This document shows, piece after piece, positions 18,928 through 27,717 of a DNA stretch of 64,000 bases. The position numbers and the translations under genes are program-made. The number at the start of each line of letters is the position of its first letter. Positions within the stretch are counted from its first letter, which is position 1. The DNA comes from Solobacterium moorei. Its GTDB lineage: Bacteria; Bacillota_I; Bacilli_A; Erysipelotrichales; Erysipelotrichaceae. The stretch is from NCBI RefSeq assembly GCF_036323475.1, contig NZ_AP028934.1, positions 496,001-560,000 on the forward strand, in the 5' to 3' direction. The notes beneath the pieces were generated by a model that saw only the letters and a program-made list of their open reading frames with translations, had not been told where the DNA came from and ran no database searches.

Positions 18928-20124
18928 TTATTCTTGTAGCAACCAATCGGCTATATCGTGAATTTCGATTCCTTCATAGCTATATTGGGGATGTTTGGTT
19001 CTGGCAATAATCATTTTCGGATAAGCGTCTCGAATCTGAAGCAGAGGAGAGCATTCTCTCTCAAATGTTTCCTGCCCGGAAATGTTGTCGCTGACCTGAA
19101 TATAAATCTTTTCGCTACCTCTCTGAGCAACAAAGTCGATTTCCTTTTGATAGAGCTTGCCGACATAGACATCATATCCACGGCGAAGAAGCTCGATACA
19201 AACAACGTTTTCATATACTCTGCCATAGTCTATATTTCTGCTTCCCAGTATTGCATATCGAATACCGCTGTCACACAAATAGAACTTTTCAGAGCTTTCA
19301 AGGTATTTCTTACCTCGGATGTCATATCTCTTAATATCATAAAATACAAAAGCATTGCACAAATACTTAATGTACTTGCCGACGGTTACATGATTGGTTG
19401 GAGTCTCATTTGCTGTCAGTAGCTGACTGACCTTATTCGGAGAAGTCAGGTTGCTGATATTATCCATAAGGAACTCGCTCAGACGTTGTAAAACCAAAGT
19501 GTCCGGGAGAGTATATTTCTGTACCAAATCCCTTGTAACAATCGTTTCGTAGACCTCTTTGATATAGTTTGTTCTGTCTTTTTCGGTTCTATAAGCATAG
19601 GAACCTGCTAAACCGCCCTTGATAGCGTACTCATCAAAGAGCTTATCTTTGTCACTAATATCATCATAATACTGGCAATATTCCTGGAAGCTGAAAGGAA
19701 ACACATGAATTTCAATATAGCGTCCGGTAAACAGAGTTGCCAGATCTGCACTCAACAGGAAAGCATTAGAGCCTGTTACATAGATGTCGTATTTTCCCTT
19801 AGAGTACAGGCTATTGATTGCCAACTCAAACTTGGGACACATCTGAACCTCGTCTACAAACAGGTAGTTCGTTTTTCCTTCCTGATAATGTTCTTCCACA
19901 TAGGCGTGTAAGGCATGGTATTCCTTGATTTCTTCATACGCCAAATCCATGAAGTCGATGAAGATAATATTGATGTTTTCAAAATTGCTTTTCAGATACG
20001 CAATATACGCCTGCATCAATTTGGACTTACCAGATCGACGAATGCCCGTGATGATCTTGATGTCAGGAGTACCATTCAGTTCAATGATTCTATCGAGATA
20101 TTTTGCTCTCGTGATTGTTTTCAT
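18928..20124 (-). CDS. AAA_14/DUF4143 ATPase
   Basis: 398 residues. Walker A GIRRSGKS near residue 29, Walker B-like FVDEVQ near 96, a sensor-type TGSNAFLL, and a C-terminal DUF4143-type restriction-endonuclease-like segment (YVGKLYQKEIDFVAQRG, with D and K in nuclease-like spacing). Family knowledge: these P-loop proteins are abundant in gut bacteria and have no settled function; several are accessory or defence-associated. ATG 20124 is preferred over upstream codons because a strong promoter at 20186-20214 places the transcript start near 20179. It has its own promoter and terminator and interrupts the conserved order DUF4366-topB, so it is cargo. Confidence 0.8.
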   Translation of the reverse strand: MKTITRAKYLDRIIELNGTPDIKIITGIRRSGKSKLMQAYIAYLKSNFENINIIFIDFMDLAYEEIKEYHALHAYVEEHYQEGKTNYLFVDEVQMCPKFELAINSLYSKGKYDIYVTGSNAFLLSADLATLFTGRYIEIHVFPFSFQEYCQYYDDISDKDKLFDEYAIKGGLAGSYAYRTEKDRTNYIKEVYETIVTRDLVQKYTLPDTLVLQRLSEFLMDNISNLTSPNKVSQLLTANETPTNHVTVGKYIKYLCNAFVFYDIKRYDIRGKKYLESSEKFYLCDSGIRYAILGSRNIDYGRVYENVVCIELLRRGYDVYVGKLYQKEIDFVAQRGSEKIYIQVSDNISGQETFERECSPLLQIRDAYPKMIIARTKHPQYSYEGIEIHDIADWLLQE

Positions 20125-20131
20125 ATAGTCA

Positions 20132-20259
20132 CCCGCTTTCAAAAATTGAAGTTTTTTCATTTCTCGAAACCGCTTCGCTGTACTTATTATACTGTCTGCT
20201 AATAGTATATGCAAGATGTCACTTTCAAAAACGCAAATTTTTTTATTTTTTGAAAGCGG
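20132..20259. repeat. Three CTTTCAAAAA repeats around the ATPase promoter
   Basis: CTTTCAAAAA occurs at 20135-20144 and 20222-20231 and inverted at 20247-20256; the first and third extend to TTTTTGAAAGCGG in opposite orientations. One lies in the 5' leader just before the ATG, two lie upstream of the -35. Candidate operator sites, or end repeats of the inserted cassette. Confidence 0.45.
20186..20214 (-). promoter_or_regulatory. Promoter of the ATPase gene
   Basis: Minus strand: -35 TTGCAT (20209-20214), 17-base spacer, -10 TATAAT (20186-20191). Near-consensus sigma-A promoter. Confidence 0.8.
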
Positions 20260-20269
20260 AAACTATGTA

Positions 20270-20292
20270 AAGGCAACCCGAAGGCTGCCCCA
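20270..20292 (-). terminator. Hairpin after the DUF4366 gene
   Basis: GGCAGCC-TTCG-GGTTGCC on the minus strand (20272-20289), a UUCG-capped 7-bp stem followed by TTT only, 23 bases after the DUF4366 stop. Weak terminator or mRNA-stabilising hairpin. Confidence 0.5.
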
Positions 20293-20311
20293 GGCATCAA
20301 GCCTATCCTGT

Positions 20312-20995
20312 TTACACAGGTTCATTATCATCTTCATCGACGGAGCTATCTTCATCGTCGTCCTCAAACTCCGGATCGTACCCATAGTCCTCGTCATCGT
20401 CCACATAATCAGCATCTGGGTCAGGCTTTGCCGCTTCCTGTGCCTTCTTCTTTTCCTGGACTTTCTTAAATACGAAGAATCCACCACCACAGGCAAGCAC
20501 AATCAGAGTAAGAATCGCCGGGAGCATATTTGTGGATTTCGGCTTTTCCTCCGGTGTCGGTTCTGTAATTTCAGGAACTGTTTCAACTACTTCCGGCTTT
20601 GTTTCCTCAACCGGCTTGGTGAACTCTGCAACTTCTTCCTCGTCCATCAGCTTGAGCAGGTCGGCTTCATCCACCTGATTCAGAAAATGCACGGTTTCCT
20701 CGCCCTTATCATCACGGTCAATGATGATATAGAAGTAGTTTCCGTTTTTGGTTACAGCGGTAATGAACTGCTTTCCGCTTTTCGTAGGCGAGCCAGCGTC
20801 ATCAACCAAAGTCAGATTGCCGTCGGGAGTAAGCGGTAGCATCGGCTCCTCCGGCTCTGTTTCGGGAACTTTTTCTTCGACCGCAGGTTCTTCAGTCGCT
20901 ACGCTTTCATCTACATAGGCAAATGCCGTTGTAGAAAACACGCCAAAACACATTGCACACGCCAGCAATGCGGCTCCAATTTTCTTAAATCTCAT
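20312..20995 (-). CDS. DUF4366 (CD1107-type) ICE surface protein
   Basis: Start at 20995 is set by GGAGG 8 bases upstream and overlaps the DUF4315 stop. Signal peptide (residues 1-26), an extracellular domain with VTKNGNYFYIIIDRDDKG (DUF4366 signature region), a Pro/Glu-rich spacer, a membrane helix near 155-175 and a highly acidic cytoplasmic tail. Family members accompany the ICE type IV secretion system and are assumed to be cell-surface components; no activity is established. Confidence 0.8.
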   Translation of the reverse strand: MRFKKIGAALLACAMCFGVFSTTAFAYVDESVATEEPAVEEKVPETEPEEPMLPLTPDGNLTLVDDAGSPTKSGKQFITAVTKNGNYFYIIIDRDDKGEETVHFLNQVDEADLLKLMDEEEVAEFTKPVEETKPEVVETVPEITEPTPEEKPKSTNMLPAILTLIVLACGGGFFVFKKVQEKKKAQEAAKPDPDADYVDDDEDYGYDPEFEDDDEDSSVDEDDNEPV

Positions 20996-21242
20996 TCTGC
21001 GTTTCCTCCTCATTCATAGTATTGATCGTATCAGGCTTCGGAGCCATATCCGCAGCAAACATACGGAGCAGCTCGGAAAGCTGTTCGGGATTCAGGTTCG
21101 CAGCATGAACCATCTCATGGATTTCGGAATTTTCCTCCTCACGGTATCTGCGTTCCAGGTCTTTCACCTTAGCATCCCATTCTGCCCGTTTCTTACGGGC
21201 TTTTTCAAGGTCTGCACCTATTCTGTCTAACTTGGCACTCAA
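20985..21242 (-). CDS. DUF4315 family ICE protein
   Basis: 85 residues. TTG start at 21242 with AAGGAGG upstream. An N-terminal coiled coil (LEKARKKRAEWDAKVKDLERRY) and a helical acidic end, the usual DUF4315 composition. Lies between the NlpC/P60 gene and the DUF4366 gene, as in other ICEs of this type. Function unknown. Confidence 0.75.
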   Translation of the reverse strand: MSAKLDRIGADLEKARKKRAEWDAKVKDLERRYREEENSEIHEMVHAANLNPEQLSELLRMFAADMAPKPDTINTMNEEETQNEI

Positions 21243-21256
21243 TCGCCATCCCTCCT

Positions 21257-22993
21257 TTAGTTTCTGATTCTGCCGAAGCAGTAAAAATGCTGTTGCCAGT
21301 AATTCGATTCGATAGAAGCGTAGGAAATGGGGTTTCCGCAGTGGATCATCATACCATTGCCAACATAGATACCAACGTGTGATGCACCGGAGGTATCATA
21401 AGTGCCTTGGAAGAAAATCAAATCTCCCGGTTTGGCAGAGCTTTTCGGGATAATGTCGCATACGCCCATCAAACCGTTTGCGGTCAAACGACCAACACTC
21501 CAACCGTTTCCGCAGTGATTGATTACATAGGAAACAAATCCGGAGCAGTCAAAGGAGGTAGACGGGCTGCTGCCGCCCCACACATACGGGTATCCCAGAT
21601 ATTTTTCAGCTTCCCGAATCATATTGGCAAATCTTGTGTCTGTCAGCGCTTCGCCCGGAATATCATAATCGGTGTACTCGCCGCCAGGGGTGGCGTAAAT
21701 GTCATTTCCGAAAATATCCGGTCTGTTGCCCCTTGTCTGAAGCAAAATTCTATATCGCTCCATATCATCTTCCGACAAGCCGGAATTTGAAATCACACTG
21801 TTCAAGCCCTTATTTCTGAGCTTCACATTCAGAATATAATATTCGTAATCTTCTTCCTCTGTTGTTGTCTCTCCCGTTTCGGGATCAGTAGAAGATGTTG
21901 TTCGTGTACGAATCTCTACTACTTCCGTCAGGGTCAGCTCATATTGTTGCTCAAATAGCCATTGCAGGGTAGCCTGCACCTCATCTCTGGTGTAATCCTC
22001 AAACTTCACCGTCAAATACGCCGCCAGCTCATAAGGATTGTGGTTGATTTCATCAAGGTCATACCGGTACTCGTCATATCCGCTATGAGTACGCTCGATA
22101 TTATTGATTTTATTGTGGAGCGCAGCTTCCAAAGCCTTGTAATCATTGTCCGCACCAATAATATCTTCCTCTTTTGCAGTAAAAGAAGTTCCCAGAATGA
22201 TCTGTGTGCCGCCTTGGAACATAGCCGAACAAGACGAGAACATCCCTGAGAGTATCATAAAAAGCAGTCCGGCAATCAAAACAAACAGAATCGTTTTAGA
22301 GTGTGTGGTGAAGAACTCCGTTACTCTTTCTGTGATGTTCTTGGCTCCCTGAGCTGCTTTGCCCGTTGCCTTGCCTGCACCCTTAGATGCAGAAGCCGTT
22401 GTCGAAGCGGTATTCTTACCGGCTTTGGCGGCAGCATATTCTTTCTTGATTGCCCTTTTCTGTTGCCAACGGGAAAAGGGATTGGAACCGGCATCGGGGT
22501 TGTCCTTTTTGAACTTCTCATACAGGGCATTTACATTTGCTTTATCTGACTTCTCAACCAGCTTTTCCGCCTTGTCGTAGGCTTTCAGCTTGTGACTGTA
22601 AACGGCATGATCGACGGTATAGACAGTGGATTCAACAGCCTTGGTCGTTTCCTGCACAGCCTGAACGCCGATATTATCATCCTCATATTCTGACACCGCC
22701 CGATGTGCTTTGGATGTGAGCGTGACTGCGGCACCACGGCTTGCCATGTGCTTTGCCACAGATGGGCGCTCGATTTCCGTAAACTCCGCTTTTTCAAAAC
22801 GGAGCTTTGCTTTACGGGAACCGGCTGCATCTGTTTCCAGCTTTAGCTTCGGCTTTGCCTTTTTAGAAGCCAATTTGTCTGCCGCTTTTTCAGCCCTATC
22901 AACCGCCTTATCTGCACGGTCGGCAGCTTTCTTCACATGAGAATCTGCAAGGTCATCTTCGGTAAAACGGAGTCGTGTAGGTCTTTTCGCCAT
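21257..22993 (-). CDS. NlpC/P60 peptidoglycan hydrolase of the conjugation machinery (CD1108-type)
   Basis: 578 residues. A long charged cytoplasmic part (1-215), one membrane helix (~225-250), then an extracellular region ending in an NlpC/P60 domain. Catalytic Cys in STSFDCSGF near 468, His in ASHVGIYVGNG, third polar residue His in MMIHCGNP. It opens peptidoglycan for the transfer channel. ATG 22993 lies 4 bases after the virB4 stop. The Ala/Lys-rich N-terminal repeats are typical of this family. Confidence 0.88.
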   Translation of the reverse strand: MAKRPTRLRFTEDDLADSHVKKAADRADKAVDRAEKAADKLASKKAKPKLKLETDAAGSRKAKLRFEKAEFTEIERPSVAKHMASRGAAVTLTSKAHRAVSEYEDDNIGVQAVQETTKAVESTVYTVDHAVYSHKLKAYDKAEKLVEKSDKANVNALYEKFKKDNPDAGSNPFSRWQQKRAIKKEYAAAKAGKNTASTTASASKGAGKATGKAAQGAKNITERVTEFFTTHSKTILFVLIAGLLFMILSGMFSSCSAMFQGGTQIILGTSFTAKEEDIIGADNDYKALEAALHNKINNIERTHSGYDEYRYDLDEINHNPYELAAYLTVKFEDYTRDEVQATLQWLFEQQYELTLTEVVEIRTRTTSSTDPETGETTTEEEDYEYYILNVKLRNKGLNSVISNSGLSEDDMERYRILLQTRGNRPDIFGNDIYATPGGEYTDYDIPGEALTDTRFANMIREAEKYLGYPYVWGGSSPSTSFDCSGFVSYVINHCGNGWSVGRLTANGLMGVCDIIPKSSAKPGDLIFFQGTYDTSGASHVGIYVGNGMMIHCGNPISYASIESNYWQQHFYCFGRIRN

Positions 22994-22996
22994 ACA

Positions 22997-25423
22997 TTAC
23001 GCCTCCTTTTCCTGTGCCACCTCGTTTAACTTCGTGGTCATAATGCGATACAGTTCCAGATCTGTCGGGAATCGGTCAATGAACGGCAGAATCACATTGC
23101 CATAGAACAGAAGTCCTTCGCCCTCACCGGAGTTGGTTACATAGGACAGCTGATGCGGCGAAATGTTCAACCGCTGTGCCAGAATACTTCGGTCATCGCT
23201 TGCCTGATTCAGCATATAGATGAAATCAGAGTTTTCGAGGATGTTGGCAATCTCCGGGGAACGAAGCAGGTCTTTGACATTCTGAGTAATACCGGTCGGC
23301 AAGCCGCCCCATTTACGGAATCGCTTCCAGATTTCTACGGAATAGGTTGCCGTCTGTTCTTCCTTCAGAAGCAGATGGAACTCGTCAATATAATATCTGG
23401 TCGATTTACCGGCAGAACGGTTGGCAGTTACACGCCCCCAGACCTGATCCTGAACGATCAGCATACCGATTTTTTTCAGCTGATTGCCCAGCTCCTTAAT
23501 GTCGAAGCACACCAGACGATTCTGAATATCCACATTGGTTCTGTTGTTAAACAGTTTCAGAGAACCCTTAACATAGATTTCCAAGGCGGTCGCTACATGG
23601 TGGGCTTCCTTTTCGTCCTGTTTCAGAAGGGCATCATACAAATCCTCAAGGATCGGCATATTCTCAGGGGCAGGATTGTCGAAATATCTCTGGTAAATCT
23701 GATGCACACAACGGTCGATAACCGTCTTTTCGATAGGCTGCAAGCCATCCTTACTGCCCATAATCAACTCACAGAGGGACAGGATAAAATCAGCTTTCAG
23801 TGCTACCGGGTTGTCATCCTCAGAGTAGTTCAGGTTGATGTCCATAGGGTTGATATAGTTGGTACTGGAGGAGCTGATTTTTACCACCTGACCATTGAAC
23901 TTGTGAACCAGAGCCGCATATTCCGCTTCGGGGTCGCAGATGATAATATCGTCATCCGTAACCAGGAACGCATTGGTGATTTCACGCTTTGCGGAAAAGG
24001 ATTTACCGGAACCGGGAGTACCCAGAATCAGTCCGTTGGGGTTCTTGAGCTTCTTTCTGTCCACCATGATAAGGTTGTTCGACAGAGCATTCAGCCCGTA
24101 ATAGAGCGTTTCTCCACCATTCTGGAACAGCTCCTGCGTGGTGAAAGGCACAAAAATAGCCGTGGAACTGGTAGTCAGGCCACGACGAATCTCAATCAGG
24201 TTTTGTGCCAAAGGCAGGCTGCTCATCAGTCCGGATTCCTGCTGAAAATCCAAACGACGCAGATTGCAGTTATGCTTCTGGGCGATGCTCTGTGCCTGGA
24301 ACACATTGTTCTCCAGTTCCTGCTCGGTGCGCCCGGTGTTCAGCACCAGAAATGTCACCATGAACATTCGCTCATTCTGGCTCTGCAATTCTTTCAGAAG
24401 TGACTTCGCATCTTTACCATAGGTAGCAAGGTCAGATGGGATAATGTCCATGTCATAGCCAGAACGCACAGCCTTTTTCTGTTCCTCGATTTTGGAACGG
24501 TCAAGCTCGGTGATGATTCTCTTGATGGTCTTAATCGCCGCAGTCTGGTCAACCGACTGGATGTGCATGGTCACGATCTGCGTGGATTCCATATCCAGAA
24601 AATCCGCCAGCATACGATCAGACAGGTCTGATGCCGTAATTGCCAGATAAGACATCGAACCGAAGATACTGCCCATCTGGAAGGTGCGGTTGGTCTTAAA
24701 GGCAAACGCCGTCGGAGCAATGAAGTCCTTTACGGACAGCCCGGATTCCACAAGATACTTCCAATCGAAGAAGAACTTATCATTATCACCCATGTGGAAC
24801 ATAGAGTGCATCAGATGCAGCCGCTCTTTGCCGTTCATGGTAGTGGCAATGACACCCAAACGCCGAAAGTTATTGAGCAGATCGTTTTCGATATGGTTGA
24901 GTCTCGGCTTTGCCTGCCGCATGGATTCGGCTTCAATGCCGAATGTCAGGTACTTGGTTTTGGTCAAGCCGTTGTTGCCCTGCGCCAACTGCTTTTTCAG
25001 CATCTGGCTATACTCGGCACGGACGGGATTGAAGCTGTCCTTCTTGAACGGGATACGGATACTCTTTTCAAAGCTTTCAGCATCGGTACTCAGGTTCATA
25101 AAGGAAAGCTCAAAGTGAATGGAGCTGTCAAAGAAATTCAGGAAACTGCACCACTCATCGAAGATGGCAGTCTTATCTTCCTGCTGTGCCAGCTGATAGT
25201 TGATGTCCTGAAACTGAATGGTCTTGGTGTAATAACTGTCAGTGACACGGCAGATGCCATCCGGGAACATTCTCTGAAAGGGAATGGACTGCTGTGCAGT
25301 CTGCGGAATACCGTTGTCCTTCTTTGCCCGTTCCACAACAGCTTTAATTTCTCGCTGCTGCTTCCGATTCAGATTTGCAGGCATTTTGATGTTTCTTGCC
25401 TGTGGCTTCTTTTTGAAAAACAA
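22997..25423 (-). CDS. virB4: VirB4-like type IV secretion ATPase
   Basis: 808 residues. Energises the conjugation channel at the inner face of the membrane. Walker A GTPGSGKS near 471 and Walker B YYIDEFHLLL near 690. The start is TTG 25423: AAAGGAGG lies 9 bases upstream, whereas the earlier TTG at 25432 directly abuts that site. The start lies inside the PrgI gene (79-base overlap). Confidence 0.9.
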   Translation of the reverse strand: MFFKKKPQARNIKMPANLNRKQQREIKAVVERAKKDNGIPQTAQQSIPFQRMFPDGICRVTDSYYTKTIQFQDINYQLAQQEDKTAIFDEWCSFLNFFDSSIHFELSFMNLSTDAESFEKSIRIPFKKDSFNPVRAEYSQMLKKQLAQGNNGLTKTKYLTFGIEAESMRQAKPRLNHIENDLLNNFRRLGVIATTMNGKERLHLMHSMFHMGDNDKFFFDWKYLVESGLSVKDFIAPTAFAFKTNRTFQMGSIFGSMSYLAITASDLSDRMLADFLDMESTQIVTMHIQSVDQTAAIKTIKRIITELDRSKIEEQKKAVRSGYDMDIIPSDLATYGKDAKSLLKELQSQNERMFMVTFLVLNTGRTEQELENNVFQAQSIAQKHNCNLRRLDFQQESGLMSSLPLAQNLIEIRRGLTTSSTAIFVPFTTQELFQNGGETLYYGLNALSNNLIMVDRKKLKNPNGLILGTPGSGKSFSAKREITNAFLVTDDDIIICDPEAEYAALVHKFNGQVVKISSSSTNYINPMDINLNYSEDDNPVALKADFILSLCELIMGSKDGLQPIEKTVIDRCVHQIYQRYFDNPAPENMPILEDLYDALLKQDEKEAHHVATALEIYVKGSLKLFNNRTNVDIQNRLVCFDIKELGNQLKKIGMLIVQDQVWGRVTANRSAGKSTRYYIDEFHLLLKEEQTATYSVEIWKRFRKWGGLPTGITQNVKDLLRSPEIANILENSDFIYMLNQASDDRSILAQRLNISPHQLSYVTNSGEGEGLLFYGNVILPFIDRFPTDLELYRIMTTKLNEVAQEKEA

Positions 25424-25778
25424 TTCGTTCAACCTCCTTTTCCAGTTTGTACTGACGCATCAAAGCGTCATAATAGTTGTCCGTCTGATAAGGGCGAACC
25501 TTGGGACGAACGAATTTGGTCTGAATGAAGTGTTCTACAACCACTTCCAACGGCTGACTATCCTTTTCATACATTGCCAGAAAGAACAACGGTAACATGA
25601 CGATCATCATGGACAGTGCTGCAAGGCTCACATTTCCGGTTGCTTTGACCAGAAAGAAAATCGGCACTCCGATGAGCGCCGCCGCACCAAAGCAAAGTAA
25701 CTGCCGTTTCGTCAGATTGAAGAACACTTTTGTTTTTACCCTCGTCAGGTCACGAGGTACGGGAATATACGCTGCCAA
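25344..25778 (-). CDS. PrgI-family (VirB3-like) membrane protein
   Basis: 144 residues with two membrane helices near 25-70 and a basic C-terminus. The N-terminal YIPVPRDLTRVKTKVFFNLTKRQ is characteristic of PrgI proteins encoded before virB4 in Firmicute ICEs. TTG start with GGAGG 7 bases upstream. Its last 27 codons overlap virB4 in another frame, implying coupled translation. Confidence 0.85.
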   Translation of the reverse strand: MAAYIPVPRDLTRVKTKVFFNLTKRQLLCFGAAALIGVPIFFLVKATGNVSLAALSMMIVMLPLFFLAMYEKDSQPLEVVVEHFIQTKFVRPKVRPYQTDNYYDALMRQYKLEKEVERIVFQKEATGKKHQNACKSESEAAARN

Positions 25779-25795
25779 ACAATTTCCTCCTTCCC

Positions 25796-26662
25796 TTAGT
25801 GAGCGCTGAATACACCCTTCGCAAGCGAACCAGTCTTAAACAGGGTGAAGCACAAAAGGACGGTGTAGCCCATAACACCCCAGATAGAACCGATGATGTC
25901 ATCACTGAATGCGATAGACTGAATCAGCACCGCATAAATGCCCACGCAGATCATAATCAGGAATCCCTGGAATCCGATTGCAAACAGCGAACGCAGATAA
26001 TTCTGTCCGATATTGCTCTGTTCTCTGTTTCCAAAAGTGGAAAGCGGAATCGGGGCAAGGCTGACCATCAGATAAATTTCAATCATTCGACCGTAGACGA
26101 TCACAAAGATGATGATTGCCAAAGCGGACATCGTGACCTGCACGATAAAGGATTGCAGGAACAAGCCGAGCAAAGGACCCAAATCCATTGCCATCAGCGT
26201 TTCTTCCATTGTTTCCAATGCCGAAGCATCTATGGCAGTATTTCCGGATATGATACCGGCGCTTGCGTTTATAACGTGCTGTGTCACATCAAACACAGCC
26301 ATCGTGATATTGAATGTGTTTGTGATTAACATGACCGCAACAAAAGTCTTGAACACCCATTTGAAGAAGATCCAGGTTTCAAAATTTGCCAGATTGTTGT
26401 GGTCAATAATCATCTGAATTAGCTCATAACAGGCAATGAAGGTCAGAATCAAGCCTGCGATTGGGATAATCACTGACTCGGAGATGTTTCGTACCATGGC
26501 AAAGACACCCGGCGAAAAATTCGCCGGGGTCATGCCAACGGAGGTTGCTATCTCGCCAACCTGGTTGTTGACGGACTCAAACATCCCCGACAGATTTCCC
26601 ATAATAGCTGAAACGAGCATTTCTTTCAGCCAGTCTGTGATCTGTTGGAGTATGCTGTCCAA
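25796..26662 (-). CDS. VirB6/TrbL-like conjugation membrane protein
   Basis: 288 residues with about six membrane helices and an amphipathic N-terminus, the CD1112-type VirB6/TrbL arrangement. TTG start preceded by GGAGGTAATCGCC. Forms part of the inner-membrane channel. Lies between the Maff2 and PrgI genes, the usual order. Confidence 0.85.
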   Translation of the reverse strand: MDSILQQITDWLKEMLVSAIMGNLSGMFESVNNQVGEIATSVGMTPANFSPGVFAMVRNISESVIIPIAGLILTFIACYELIQMIIDHNNLANFETWIFFKWVFKTFVAVMLITNTFNITMAVFDVTQHVINASAGIISGNTAIDASALETMEETLMAMDLGPLLGLFLQSFIVQVTMSALAIIIFVIVYGRMIEIYLMVSLAPIPLSTFGNREQSNIGQNYLRSLFAIGFQGFLIMICVGIYAVLIQSIAFSDDIIGSIWGVMGYTVLLCFTLFKTGSLAKGVFSAH

Positions 26663-26687
26663 AGGCGATTACCTCCTTGTTTTGTGA

Positions 26688-26903
26688 TTAACCGAACAGT
26701 CCGGAGAGCAGAGGTACAAGGGTGGTGCCGATGAGGGCAACACCGCCGCCAGCCATGAGCTGCTTCATGCCCTGGGACTTTGCGCCGGGGTTATCGTTGC
26801 CGTAGCCCTCAAGCAGATTGATTGCACCCCAGATGCCAAGACCTGCGCCCAGAGCGATAACGAGAGTCTGAAGAACGGTTACTGCGCTATTGAAAAATGC
26901 CAT
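26688..26903 (-). CDS. Maff2 family (VirB2-like) small membrane protein
   Basis: 71 residues, two membrane helices separated by a polar loop (EGYGNDNPGAKSQGMKQ), Gly-rich, resembling VirB2/TrbC pilin subunits. Strong TTTTAGGAGG site. First gene after the terminator-like hairpin at 26943-26990. Confidence 0.85.
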   Translation of the reverse strand: MAFFNSAVTVLQTLVIALGAGLGIWGAINLLEGYGNDNPGAKSQGMKQLMAGGGVALIGTTLVPLLSGLFG

Positions 26904-26942
26904 AATATTTTCCTCCTAAAATTTGAAATTGTTTTGAGAATA

Positions 26943-26990
26943 GAAAAAGCCCTCCGTACTACCGGCATCAAAACCGGACGGAAGGCTTAG
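26943..26990 (-). terminator. Terminator after the XRE regulator gene
   Basis: Minus strand AAGCCTTCCG ... CGGAGGGCTT with inner CCGG/CCGG pairing, then TTTTTC. It overlaps the stop codon of the XRE gene. No promoter is visible in the 40 bases between it and the Maff2 gene, so the T4SS genes appear to depend on read-through. Confidence 0.75.
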
Positions 26991-27379
26991 TTTACGAGAA
27001 TCTTTTCAAGGAACTCCTCGACGGTTATCACGCCAAGTTTCTGTTCCATTCTGCTTCTTGCATATTCAGTTTCACAATCATATATATCACCACCACCTTT
27101 CATAAGAAACAGCCAATACATTGACTGCAACAAATCTTCACGAGAAGCACAGATTGTCGGTGAAAAAACGACAGGTGAAACCTTCAGAACCTCTGCGAGT
27201 TTCGCTGTGGTTTCTGCATTAGGGGTTCGAGCGTTTTTCTCATACTGAGCAATACGGACATCCGCTGTTTTCTCGGAATACCCCATCAGGAGTCCAAGCT
27301 CTTTCTGGGTAAGGCGGCGAAATCGTCTAACGAACTTCAATCGCTGCCCAATAGAGGTATCCGTGATCCACCAAGTCAT
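26987..27379 (-). CDS. XRE-family transcriptional regulator
   Basis: 130 residues. Helix-turn-helix domain at ~10-70 (RLTQKELGLLMGYSEKTADVRIAQYEKNARTPN), then a helical C-terminus. Cro/CI-type DNA binding. GAGGTG before the ATG comes from the end of the upstream gene, so translation is coupled. Sitting between the coupling-protein gene cluster and the T4SS genes suggests a role in regulating transfer. Confidence 0.85.
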   Translation of the reverse strand: MTWWITDTSIGQRLKFVRRFRRLTQKELGLLMGYSEKTADVRIAQYEKNARTPNAETTAKLAEVLKVSPVVFSPTICASREDLLQSMYWLFLMKGGGDIYDCETEYARSRMEQKLGVITVEEFLEKILVN

Positions 27380-27384
27380 TTTTT

Positions 27385-27705
27385 TTACACCTCGCTTTCT
27401 GCAAATTCTCGATATACAACCTCATTTTTTGCTCTGCGCTTGCCTACGGCTTCACTGGGAGCAAGGTCAGGGTAGGTTGCCTGCACTTTCTGTCTGCTTC
27501 TGCGGACAGTTTCAAACCCCGGAAAGCTGCGTCTATCCAGTTCCTTCAAAAACACAGGAACCGTCATGGCATGAATGTCGATGCCACGCAGACCGGAATA
27601 GTGTTCCAGTACCATCAGGTACAAATGATTGTCGGTATTTCTTGCCTTGTGGTCGTGTTCCAAGATGTTCTTAACCAGGGCAGATACCGTTTTCAGATTT
27701 TCCAA
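27385..27705 (-). CDS. Conserved ICE protein, function unknown
   Basis: 106 residues. TTG start at 27705 with AAGGAGG 7 bases upstream. Helical, with a basic C-terminus (TVRRSRQKVQATYPDLAPS) that could bind nucleic acid. Lies between virD4 and the XRE regulator and is presumably cotranscribed with them. Family not recognised. Confidence 0.6.
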   Translation of the reverse strand: MENLKTVSALVKNILEHDHKARNTDNHLYLMVLEHYSGLRGIDIHAMTVPVFLKELDRRSFPGFETVRRSRQKVQATYPDLAPSEAVGKRRAKNEVVYREFAESEV

Positions 27706-27717
27706 ACAGAAACCTCC

